Source: Deltaproteobacteria bacterium RIFOXYA12_FULL_61_11 (GTDB lineage Bacteria > Bdellovibrionota_F > JAHFAK01 > YA12-FULL-61-11). Taken from it: a DNA stretch of 7,451 nucleotides. The notes below the pieces were generated by a model. That model was not told the origin of the DNA. It ran no database searches and saw only the letters and a list, made by a program, of their open reading frames with translations. The stretch is taken from the NCBI GenBank assembly GCA_001799195.1, contig MGSU01000203.1, forward strand, positions 1-7,451, given 5' to 3'. The position numbers and the translations under genes are program-made. Below are positions 1-6,113 of the stretch, in pieces (positions within the stretch are counted from its first letter, which is position 1; every line of letters begins with the position of its first letter).

Positions 1-10
1 CGGTTCCGTG

Positions 11-454
11 ATGCAACTTATCGGTGCCGGGCTCGGTTTCTATCTATTCTATGTGTTTTTTCTCCAAGGACGCCACAGCAAGGACTTCCGAGCCGTGATC
101 AATACCAGGAACGGCCGTCTCGTCTCGGAGAAGATCAGCACCGCGACCACCTTCGTCCGCCGTAGCACCGGCCTACTTAACCATGCCGGCTTGCCTCGAG
201 ACGAAGCCTTGTTCTTGTCCCCAGCTCGACGTATCCATACCTGTGGTATGCGCTTTCCCATCGACCTTGTCTTCGTCGAGCGACATGGCCACATCGTACG
301 ATTGTTCGAGCGCCTCGAACCGACGAGAACCCAGGTTGTCCATGATGGCGGCCGCCGAGCCTGCGCGGTCCTGGAACTCGCTGCTGGCCGTATCGAAGAA
401 CTCGACCTGCGCGAAGGCGATCAACTTCAATTCCTTCCTGTTAGCGAGGGATAA
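11..454 (+). CDS. DUF192 family protein with N-terminal membrane anchor (start uncertain)
   Basis: A protein of 147 residues from the ATG at 11. GTG at 8 is an alternative start, and the frame is open to base 2, so the true start could lie outside the window. Residues 2-20 form a hydrophobic segment that looks like a signal anchor. The rest, from about residue 27, matches the DUF192 fold (PF02643): an opening strand followed by N-x-R-x-G, then F-x-R-R-x-x-G-L-L, then I-H-T-C-G-M-R-F-P-I-D-x-V-F-V, then a V-L-E-L-x-A-G segment and a closing G-D-x-L. These are the family's usual landmarks in the usual order. The biochemical role of DUF192 proteins is not established, and many are exported or membrane-anchored. 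The gene ends 2 bases before the next start, so the two are probably co-transcribed. Family assignment is firm; function is unknown. Confidence 0.85.
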   Translation: MQLIGAGLGFYLFYVFFLQGRHSKDFRAVINTRNGRLVSEKISTATTFVRRSTGLLNHAGLPRDEALFLSPARRIHTCGMRFPIDLVFVERHGHIVRLFERLEPTRTQVVHDGGRRACAVLELAAGRIEELDLREGDQLQFLPVSEG

Positions 455-456
455 CA

Positions 457-996
457 ATGGGTCATCGCCGACGCTTCCTTATCGACTATCGGTTCCAACT
501 CCGCTACCTCGCGTATATCCTCGGAATGGTATGTATCGTCGCAACAACCTTTCTTCTTGTCCTCTCCGGTTTGCTCGATGAAGTCAAAGAGGTGAACGCC
601 GCGCTCCAACACCACAGCCACGAGACCCGAACCCTGGTCCAATCCTCTCCTTCCCTATCCATCGAACTGCGAGAAGAAGCCCTCGCCAACGCCCTCTCCA
701 TTCAAACCTTCGTCCAGTCGAACCAGGACACGCTGATCGAGCTCGAACTCCTGAGTTGGACCTTCATCGTACTCTTCTCCATTGTCGTCCTGGTCTTCGC
801 CGTGATCCACACCCATCGCATCGCGGGGCCCATCCACGTCCTCCGGGACATGCTCCAGCACCTCTGCGACAATCGCCCCCTACCCCAACGTCTTCCTCGC
901 GAGAACGACGAATTCAAAGAGCTGTTCGACTTGGTCAACACCTTGGCCGAGGAATATCGATCGAACACGCCTCCTAGCCATGAAAAGGGTGCATAA
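457..996 (+). CDS. Small two-helix membrane protein with HAMP-like module and no output domain
   Basis: A protein of 179 residues. The ATG at 457 follows the previous stop by 2 bases and has an AGCGAGG Shine-Dalgarno a few bases upstream. A basic N-terminus (R-R-R-F-L-I-D-Y-R-F-Q) leads into a membrane helix at about 17-38. A predicted extracytoplasmic, largely helical segment follows (about 39-97) and carries a His cluster H-H-S-H at 52-55. A second helix spans about 98-118. Directly after it comes a HAMP-like stretch (H-R-I-A-G-P-I near 120-126, the conserved Pro at 125, then amphipathic helices to about 168). The protein ends there, with no kinase, cyclase or methyl-accepting domain. It resembles the sensor half of a chemoreceptor or histidine kinase and would need a partner to signal. 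The frame, start and topology are clear. The HAMP call is by motif, and the stimulus is unknown. Confidence 0.75.
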   Translation: MGHRRRFLIDYRFQLRYLAYILGMVCIVATTFLLVLSGLLDEVKEVNAALQHHSHETRTLVQSSPSLSIELREEALANALSIQTFVQSNQDTLIELELLSWTFIVLFSIVVLVFAVIHTHRIAGPIHVLRDMLQHLCDNRPLPQRLPRENDEFKELFDLVNTLAEEYRSNTPPSHEKGA

Positions 997-1017
997 GCCG
1001 AAGAAAAAAGATCAGTA

Positions 1018-1046
1018 TTGAGTACATTACAAATATTTATTATAAT
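1018..1046 (+). promoter_or_regulatory. Predicted sigma70-type promoter in an AT-rich gap
   Basis: The sequence TTGAGT (1018-1023) lies exactly 17 bases upstream of a perfect TATAAT (1041-1046), which is ideal sigma70 geometry with 4 of 6 and 6 of 6 consensus matches. It lies in the 136-base gap between the stop at 996 and the preferred start at 1133. The first part of the gap is strikingly AT-rich compared with the genes around it. Transcription would begin near 1052-1053, leaving a leader of about 80 bases before the exported-protein gene. I see no convincing hairpin terminator for the upstream pair and no recognisable riboswitch in the leader. Confidence 0.6.
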
Positions 1047-1132
1047 GAAATTATTCACTATTGTTAGTAGTCATGTGTGGCTTTGTTTTTGCTTTAGTGT
1101 TTCTTATTGCGTACGTTTATTCGAGGCCACCG

Positions 1133-1933
1133 ATGCGCTTGTATCCCCTGCTCCAGGCACTCCTGTGTTTGACCCTGACCATGACCACCGCAGAAGCTTA
1201 TTCGGTACGTAGGGTGACCCATGCTTTCGAACCCGGGGACTTGTTCTTCAACCTCGGGCAAGACAGCTCGTTCCAGGGGGGCGCGGTCGTAACCGCGCGC
1301 TCCGACCGGAAACACTTCGAAGCCTTCCCCCTGAACGAAGGCCAGACCCCCACCAGCACGGTACGTATCGACGGCGCTCTGAAGAACTCTATCTATCGGG
1401 TGGAGCCGGGCAGCCTTTGCATCTATCACGAGGGTTCCAACGAACGCTACGGACTTTTCCAGGGCGTTGACGAGACCTCGCTCCAGAGCGGGGAACCCCT
1501 GTTGCGCTTCCGCGAATTCGGCGAGGGAGCTCCTGCTGACGGACGGGAAGTGGCCCTGCATGCTACCAGTTTTGACCCGGGTAAGGTTACGGTCATTCGG
1601 CCGGGTGATCCGATCCTCATCGAAACCAAGGACGGCCGCAGCATTGTCGGCCTTCGCTCGGCCATGAGCAGGACTCGAGATATGCATCGCCCGGCCTTCG
1701 AGATCGATCACGAACGAAAGAATGGCCCCGTGCGTTACTTCAGCGAAGGAGAGGACGGGAAGATCGAACTCAAGGATATCGCCAAGATCGAACCCATCGA
1801 GGCCGCAGAGAAAGACATGCTCGGTCCCAAGCTGACCATCAACGCCAAGAAAATGGTGCAATCGTGCGTTTTCGCCGCGGGAGCCGCCAATGCGGTCTTC
1901 ACGCTCGCCAGTATCATCGCTGCGGTGCTGTAA
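1133..1933 (+). CDS. Unrecognised exported protein with C-terminal hydrophobic tail
   Basis: I do not recognise a family. The product is 266 residues from the ATG at 1133. That start is preferred because a GAGG lies about 6 bases upstream and the protein then opens with a normal signal peptide (M-R-L, a Leu-rich core, then T-T-A-E-A near 18-22 as a signal peptidase I site). In-frame starts further upstream (TTG 1061, ATG 1073) lack a Shine-Dalgarno and would translate the AT-rich leader. The body is polar and probably strand-rich, with a single Cys at 96 in the central region and repeated P-G-D or P-G-S turns (34-36, 92-94, 157-159). It ends in a Cys (245) and a hydrophobic Ala-rich helix at about 246-266, which could be a membrane anchor. 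It has its own predicted promoter and converges on the minus-strand operon. Coding is supported by frame, composition and signal peptide; the function is unknown. Confidence 0.65.
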   Translation: MRLYPLLQALLCLTLTMTTAEAYSVRRVTHAFEPGDLFFNLGQDSSFQGGAVVTARSDRKHFEAFPLNEGQTPTSTVRIDGALKNSIYRVEPGSLCIYHEGSNERYGLFQGVDETSLQSGEPLLRFREFGEGAPADGREVALHATSFDPGKVTVIRPGDPILIETKDGRSIVGLRSAMSRTRDMHRPAFEIDHERKNGPVRYFSEGEDGKIELKDIAKIEPIEAAEKDMLGPKLTINAKKMVQSCVFAAGAANAVFTLASIIAAVL

Positions 1934-1937
1934 CCGC

Positions 1938-3182
1938 TCAACCGCAACCACCCTTCCTGCGCGATAATCCACGCTCGAACCGGACTTTCCTGACGAAATC
2001 GAGACCTTCAAGGGATGAGAGCGGCGGTAATGCGACTCGGTCCCCTCTGGCCGAAGAGAAGAGATGCCGCGTACCCATACTTCCGGTGTCGTCCTCAGTT
2101 CCGGAAGTGCAGCCGGGACCGTGCTCTGGATGGCCGAAGAGATCCAGCCAACCGTCCATTCCTCCCTCGAGGAAATACAGGTTTGGTACCGCCTCGAGGG
2201 CTGCATAGCCCCAGGTTTCCCTGACCCGCCGTCCCCCATCGCCGTCCAGGAGCACGGTGATCGCGTTCCACGGGCGCAGCTTCAAGCTCCGCAACACTTC
2301 GTCAGAGAGGGGGAGGTCTTCCACACGCCTCGCTCCGGGCAGATGGAACAGATTGAAAGAAGTTTCTTCGCGGAGATCGAGCAGCAGGACCTCGACTTGA
2401 TCGTCGTAAAGCAGGAGGAGTAATTCGGCAGGATGGACGGAGACCTCGCCGGAACTGAGGCGGTGCTGCAAGCCCCCTCCCTTCCAGACCCAACGTTGTT
2501 CTCGGGTTGGTTCCCCTCGTACGGCAAGGGCTGCACCCGCAACGATCAGGACCGCGGCACCCGTAAGGAGCAAGGTTCTCCCCCGCCCACTAGGGGCCGG
2601 TTTCCCTCCGATGGTCCTTTCCAGGAATTCCGCTGCGGCGAACATGCTCAGGGCCATGAGGACTACCCCTAACACTACTATCCCCGTGTCCAGACCGAAG
2701 AGCTCGGGCAAGGTCAAGCGACCGGCATGACCAGCGTTCCAGAAATCCTCGAACATGGCCACGGTCTCTGCGAAGAAACCGATACCGACAAGTACCCCGA
2801 GCACGAAGACCAGACCGTCGAGCTTGAGCGTTGCCAGGGCCACCAGCGAGGTTCCGGGGCAGAACCCGCCAATAATGAAACCGAGCCCCATCACAAAACC
2901 GCCGACGAGGCCCGACCACAGGAAGGTGGGATTGACCCAGACTAGGTCATAGTCTAGGAGACCGAGGAAAGACGAGCCAAAGATCAGCACCATGGCCACG
3001 ACAATGGCTCCGAACATTACCTTGAGCACGGTCAACTCAGTCAGGTAGAACTGGGCGGCAAGTTTCTTGGAATTGCCGAAACCCGCCTGCTCGAGGACGA
3101 AACCGAAAGCGAACCCTATCAAGAGATAGATCAGGTCGAGCATCCAGGGGGAGAGGGCTAGGCCGGGAAGATAGGGTGCCAT
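1938..3182 (-). CDS. YeeE/YedE half-transporter fused to an inactive rhodanese-like domain with a GGCG tail
   Basis: A protein of 414 residues. The ATG at 3182 is preceded by a GAGAGGTGAG ribosome site and follows the previous stop by 17 bases. Upstream extension of the frame runs through the antisense of other coding and is not credible. Residues 13-185 form a YeeE/YedE (DUF395, sulf_transp) unit of several helices with the signature G-G-F-C108-P-G-T-S; members of this family import thiosulfate. A last helix spans about 203-221. Residues 246-347 are a rhodanese fold (L-L-L-D-L-R-E, then L-P-G-A, then Y-F-L-E-G-G-M-D-G-W). The active-site loop reads L-L-D313-G-D-G-G-R-R, so the catalytic Cys is replaced by Asp. 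A linker with Cys358 and a basic tail follow, ending Gly-Gly-Cys413-Gly. The positive loop at 189-202 suggests the rhodanese part faces the periplasm. It probably pairs with the preceding half-transporter. Confidence 0.88.
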   Translation of the reverse strand: MAPYLPGLALSPWMLDLIYLLIGFAFGFVLEQAGFGNSKKLAAQFYLTELTVLKVMFGAIVVAMVLIFGSSFLGLLDYDLVWVNPTFLWSGLVGGFVMGLGFIIGGFCPGTSLVALATLKLDGLVFVLGVLVGIGFFAETVAMFEDFWNAGHAGRLTLPELFGLDTGIVVLGVVLMALSMFAAAEFLERTIGGKPAPSGRGRTLLLTGAAVLIVAGAALAVRGEPTREQRWVWKGGGLQHRLSSGEVSVHPAELLLLLYDDQVEVLLLDLREETSFNLFHLPGARRVEDLPLSDEVLRSLKLRPWNAITVLLDGDGGRRVRETWGYAALEAVPNLYFLEGGMDGWLDLFGHPEHGPGCTSGTEDDTGSMGTRHLFSSARGDRVALPPLSSLEGLDFVRKVRFERGLSRRKGGCG

Positions 3183-3199
3183 GAGCTCACCTCTCAGGT

Positions 3200-3724
3200 T
3201 CAGATCCACAAACGGCGAACGAACCAAGCCAGCAGATAGCCGCCGCCAAACACCGCAAACATGAAGGCCCAGCTCCCTGCGGATAGGACAGCCCCACCCG
3301 AGAGTGCCTGGCCCGAGGTACATCCTCTCGCCAGCCTTGCACCATATCCCATGATCGCGCCACCCAGGAAGGCGGTGAGCAAGCGTAGGCGTATGCTGGT
3401 GCGGGGCCCTCGTTTGACCTCGAAACGCACCCTTCGACCCAGCATACCCGACACGAATCCGCCGAGAAGGGCTCCAAGGATCTGGTATACAACCCAATTG
3501 TCGAGCGGATCGAGCTCTCCGCCCGCTGCCTCTGCGAGATACGGCGTGCGATCGACATGCAACGGGGCGACTACATCTACCGCAGCGGCCACGACCCGGA
3601 AGAGGCCTCCCGAAGCTCCTAGTCCGTTGCCGGTGAGAAAGAACGCCGCAAAGAGCACAACCCCGAGTAGAGCTCCGGCAAGATAGGGATTGAGGTAGGG
3701 GCGTTCCCCGATCGTCGTACTCAT
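3200..3724 (-). CDS. YeeE/YedE family half-transporter (sulfur compound permease subunit)
   Basis: A protein of 174 residues. Its ATG (3722-3724) overlaps the stop of the cytochrome b gene as ATGA, and a GAGGAGGG Shine-Dalgarno lies just upstream. The hydrophobic segments (about 14-31, 77-95, 114-130, 143-168), the G-N-G-x-G-A-S-G-G stretch at 32-40 and the signature G-A-R-L-A-R-G-C135-T-S-G-Q mark it as a DUF395/YeeE-YedE member. The conserved Cys is of the kind that handles thiosulfate in characterised YeeE (TsuA) proteins. At 174 residues it is about half the length of full YeeE, and the next gene supplies the second half. The pair therefore resembles two-gene PmpA/PmpB-type permeases. The segment 41-76 between the first two helices is long and polar. 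The substrate is inferred from family and neighbours. Confidence 0.87.
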   Translation of the reverse strand: MSTTIGERPYLNPYLAGALLGVVLFAAFFLTGNGLGASGGLFRVVAAAVDVVAPLHVDRTPYLAEAAGGELDPLDNWVVYQILGALLGGFVSGMLGRRVRFEVKRGPRTSIRLRLLTAFLGGAIMGYGARLARGCTSGQALSGGAVLSAGSWAFMFAVFGGGYLLAWFVRRLWI

Positions 3725-4395
3725 GGTCCCTCCTCGGTGATAGTAGATACAGTCCCGGTTGCACCGACCCCGGTCCTCGAAGGATGCTCGCGACCTGTGA
3801 GCATGGCCCTGAGATGCCCGAAGACGGTCTCACCTGTGGTGGTCAAATAGACATGCAGCAACACGAAAACCAGGAAGAGCCAACTGCCGAAAAGGTGCGC
3901 CCCGGTGAGGATCCCGCGATCGAGCCAATCCGGCAGGTCCGCCCACGACCGGCCTTGGACGAGCATCATGGCGATCCCAGTACCTATCTGGAGCGGCAAG
4001 AGGACATTGAGGATGATCAAATACGTCAGCTTTTGCAAAGGATTGAGCCGTGCCTGGGGGTTCCGTTCGAAGGGATGGGGTGCACCGCGGAAGATGCCTG
4101 AAACATAGTAGCGCGCTTGCGCCACGGCTTGCGAGAAATAATCGGCAGGCGGCCCTAGGAGATAATGGCGAATGGCCCCGCTGACGAGGTGATGGAGTAA
4201 ACCGAAGAGGGCGTTCGCGATAAGGATCAACCCGAAGGTCTTGTGCAGAGGTACGGACACTTCGAAGGCGCGATCGCCCAAGAGCGTGGGCCAGTGCATG
4301 ACGCCGCCCGTGAAGAGTAGGAAGCCGATGATGGTCGCTTGGAACCAATGCCAGAACCGTTCGTACGCTGTATAGATCTGCCGGGTGTCGTTCAT
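3721..4395 (-). CDS. Di-heme membrane cytochrome b (bacterial cytochrome b561 / Ni-Fe hydrogenase cytochrome b type)
   Basis: A protein of 224 residues. The ATG (4393-4395) overlaps the heptaheme gene's stop as ATGA and has a strong AGGAGG upstream, which excludes a longer start at 4506. There are four predicted membrane helices, at about 17-36, 51-72, 122-145 and 163-187. Histidines sit where this superfamily (PF01292) places its heme ligands: H16 in E-R-F-W-H-W-F, H51 in L-H-K-T-F-G, H167 in G-A-H-L-F-G, and H181 in L-L-H-V-Y. Members are the quinone-interacting membrane subunits of hydrogenases, formate dehydrogenases and thiosulfate or tetrathionate reductase-like complexes. Between two multiheme cytochrome genes and two transporter genes, its likely task is to pass electrons between the quinone pool and the periplasmic cytochromes. 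The direction of flow cannot be read from sequence. Confidence 0.9.
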   Translation of the reverse strand: MNDTRQIYTAYERFWHWFQATIIGFLLFTGGVMHWPTLLGDRAFEVSVPLHKTFGLILIANALFGLLHHLVSGAIRHYLLGPPADYFSQAVAQARYYVSGIFRGAPHPFERNPQARLNPLQKLTYLIILNVLLPLQIGTGIAMMLVQGRSWADLPDWLDRGILTGAHLFGSWLFLVFVLLHVYLTTTGETVFGHLRAMLTGREHPSRTGVGATGTVSTITEEGP

Positions 4396-6113
4396 AGTCC
4401 CTTCCTCCTGCGACGATGACCGGTCCAACGCAGACCGCCATGCATCGCAACCGCCGCAAGGGCAAATCCCAGCAGCCCCACTCCGTACCGGTCGAGCCAA
4501 GCCCAAGCGCCATTGCCGAGCATCGCAGGGCTGAGACGCCTCGGTTCGAACCAGGCTTCGCCCTCACTAATCACGATTTCACCCTTCTCCCTCAAGCCAT
4601 TGGTGAGTTCAAGCCTCCCGAGGGGCGAGGAGACGTGGGTCAGTCGCATCGCTCGTCCAGGTCGGCCGTTCTCCGTATGGCATTCGAGGCAACTGCGCAG
4701 GGCCCACGAACCGCCAATGACCCCATGACTGACATGGCGCGCCTCGACCGTGCCGACAAGCTGCAAGCCTCTGTTGCCCAAACCTTCCAATTCTCCTTGT
4801 ACCCAATCCCGGCGCTGATCGGTGTCGAGCGTCAATTCCTCGACCCGCAGCGTCCCATCCCCTTGTCTATCGAAGAGGTCGAGGACCTGTCGGCGGAAGT
4901 CTTGTCCATCGAAATAGACCTTCCGCAGATCGTCCAGAGAAGGTTCTCCGGCAGGCTGGCTTCCCTCCCAATGCCATGTCGTAACCAGGTTGTTCGGATG
5001 CAACCGATGTTGTCCATCGGGATCTGCTCTCTCGATGAGGATCGGTTCGAAGCCCTCGACAGGTGAGACTGCAGAACGTCGCAGGTCCCACTGCACCCCT
5101 CGCAACTCGACCCGAGGGGAGCCGAAGTGGTTCGTCAGGACCGTTCTATCGACCTCGCTGCGAGCAGGGTGGTACGACTTCGGAATGTGACACGTCTCAC
5201 ACGCGAGCTTCGAGAAATGCAATGCTTTGTAAGGTAACCAGGAATGTCGGAGCATGGGATCATGACAATCCTGACAGCGCCGAAGGGATCGAGGATTCTC
5301 GAGGCTGAACTCATGCGAAGGTCGGAGAAGGTACTGTCCCGGAGTTAGGCCACGGGGGTCGAACAGGAGGTGGTTCGCGTCTTCCCCTGTCCTTTTGGTG
5401 AGACGGCGTGCGGGATTATTCGGGGAAAGGTGACAGGCCACACAACCGACCTGGCGTTCGGCGTGTACGTCCCATGGGCGGGTGAGCGTCTCGCGGCCGA
5501 CCAGATTATAGCCGCCGTGACGGAGTTGTTGACCCGAGAAGACCGCTCCGCTCGCGGCACTCAGGGTATCCCCAGGTCGATCGAAGTGCGGTCGTACTTC
5601 TTCCTTCGCATGTACGGTCCGACCATGACACGCACCGCAGTGGCCATCCCGAGGAGGGCCTAGTCCGAGTATCTCGGCAGGAACCTCCCCGGATGGAGAA
5701 AAGCGGTTTCCCTTCCATGCCCACCCCACCAGGGAACGTTCGACCAGCCCGGTGTGGGCCAAGGTGGCGGTTGCTGCCCAACCGAGTTGCCCTGCTTCGA
5801 TCGTGTCAGCGCGCGAGAATACATCGGGAGCTTGGAGATGGCAGAGCAGGCAGTCCAATTCCAACTCACCGGAACGGGTGAGGACAGCGTTTCGGGCATC
5901 CGCCCAACCCAGTACCAACCTCTTGTGATTATTATGTGCTTTGATAAAGACCACGTCATGACACGTTCCACAGGTCCGCTCAGGGGACAACGGCTCACCG
6001 GTTACATGCACGGCCACCCCCGCGGCATCGAGCAAGCGCACCGCGGGATGGAGTCCCTGCGAAGGCAGGACTTCGAGACCCCAGGTCAAGGCGAGCAGGA
6101 ACAGGAACTTCAT
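4392..6113 (-). CDS. Membrane-anchored heptaheme cytochrome c with EF-hand-like loop
   Basis: A protein of 573 residues. The ATG (6111-6113) overlaps the octaheme gene's stop as ATGA, with GGGGAGG a few bases upstream; this start exposes a signal peptide (M-K-F-L-F-L-L-A-L, cleavage near 19-20). Seven C-x-x-C-H heme sites lie at 48-52, 88-92, 159-163, 224-228, 280-284, 305-309 and 475-479, with many extra His residues available as distal ligands. The 165-residue gap between hemes 6 and 7 holds a canonical 12-residue EF-hand loop at 415-426 (D415, Q417, D419, G420, T421, E426). A single C-terminal helix at about 543-561 is followed by H-R-R-R-R-K, so the domain should be periplasmic and the tail cytoplasmic. 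Its place between the octaheme enzyme and cytochrome b suggests an electron conduit or docking subunit. I cannot match it to a named family beyond multiheme cytochrome c. Confidence 0.9.
   Translation of the reverse strand: MKFLFLLALTWGLEVLPSQGLHPAVRLLDAAGVAVHVTGEPLSPERTCGTCHDVVFIKAHNNHKRLVLGWADARNAVLTRSGELELDCLLCHLQAPDVFSRADTIEAGQLGWAATATLAHTGLVERSLVGWAWKGNRFSPSGEVPAEILGLGPPRDGHCGACHGRTVHAKEEVRPHFDRPGDTLSAASGAVFSGQQLRHGGYNLVGRETLTRPWDVHAERQVGCVACHLSPNNPARRLTKRTGEDANHLLFDPRGLTPGQYLLRPSHEFSLENPRSLRRCQDCHDPMLRHSWLPYKALHFSKLACETCHIPKSYHPARSEVDRTVLTNHFGSPRVELRGVQWDLRRSAVSPVEGFEPILIERADPDGQHRLHPNNLVTTWHWEGSQPAGEPSLDDLRKVYFDGQDFRRQVLDLFDRQGDGTLRVEELTLDTDQRRDWVQGELEGLGNRGLQLVGTVEARHVSHGVIGGSWALRSCLECHTENGRPGRAMRLTHVSSPLGRLELTNGLREKGEIVISEGEAWFEPRRLSPAMLGNGAWAWLDRYGVGLLGFALAAVAMHGGLRWTGHRRRRKGL
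4836..4871 (-). other. EF-hand-like calcium loop in the heptaheme cytochrome
   Basis: These bases encode residues 415-426 of the heptaheme cytochrome. The loop has acidic or polar residues at positions 1, 3 and 5 (D, Q, D), Gly at 6, Thr at 7, Leu at 8 and Glu at 12, which is the classical EF-hand calcium ligand layout. It is preceded by a helix-like stretch ending L-D-L-F. A second, weaker acidic stretch (L-D-T-D-Q-R-R-D) follows immediately but does not fit the 12-residue pattern. Calcium binding is inferred. Confidence 0.7.

Noticed and set aside
1061-1132. Longer start (TTG 1061 or ATG 1073) for the exported protein.
   Set aside because: There is no Shine-Dalgarno before either start, the composition is AT-rich unlike the gene, and the ATG at 1133 has a GAGG site and yields an ordinary signal peptide.
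1094-2239. A 381-residue open frame on the minus strand across the end of the exported-protein gene and into the rhodanese fusion.
   Set aside because: It is antisense to a gene with a signal peptide and overlaps a clear rhodanese domain in another frame. It shows no recognisable motif and is explained by codon-bias shadowing.
3183-3833. Possible 217-residue N-terminal extension of the YeeE-rhodanese protein.
   Set aside because: The extension runs through both the first YeeE half and the end of cytochrome b in a different frame, is Arg/Ser/Pro-rich with no membrane character, and a ribosome site sits right before the ATG at 3182.
3830-4567. A 245-residue minus-strand open frame over the cytochrome b gene.
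   Set aside because: It is in a shifted frame relative to a well-supported four-helix cytochrome b and is Arg-, Pro- and His-rich, typical of a shadow frame.
4416-5066. A 216-residue plus-strand open frame opposite the heptaheme cytochrome.
   Set aside because: It is antisense to the part coding for the EF-hand loop and heme 7, has no ribosome site and no recognisable domain.
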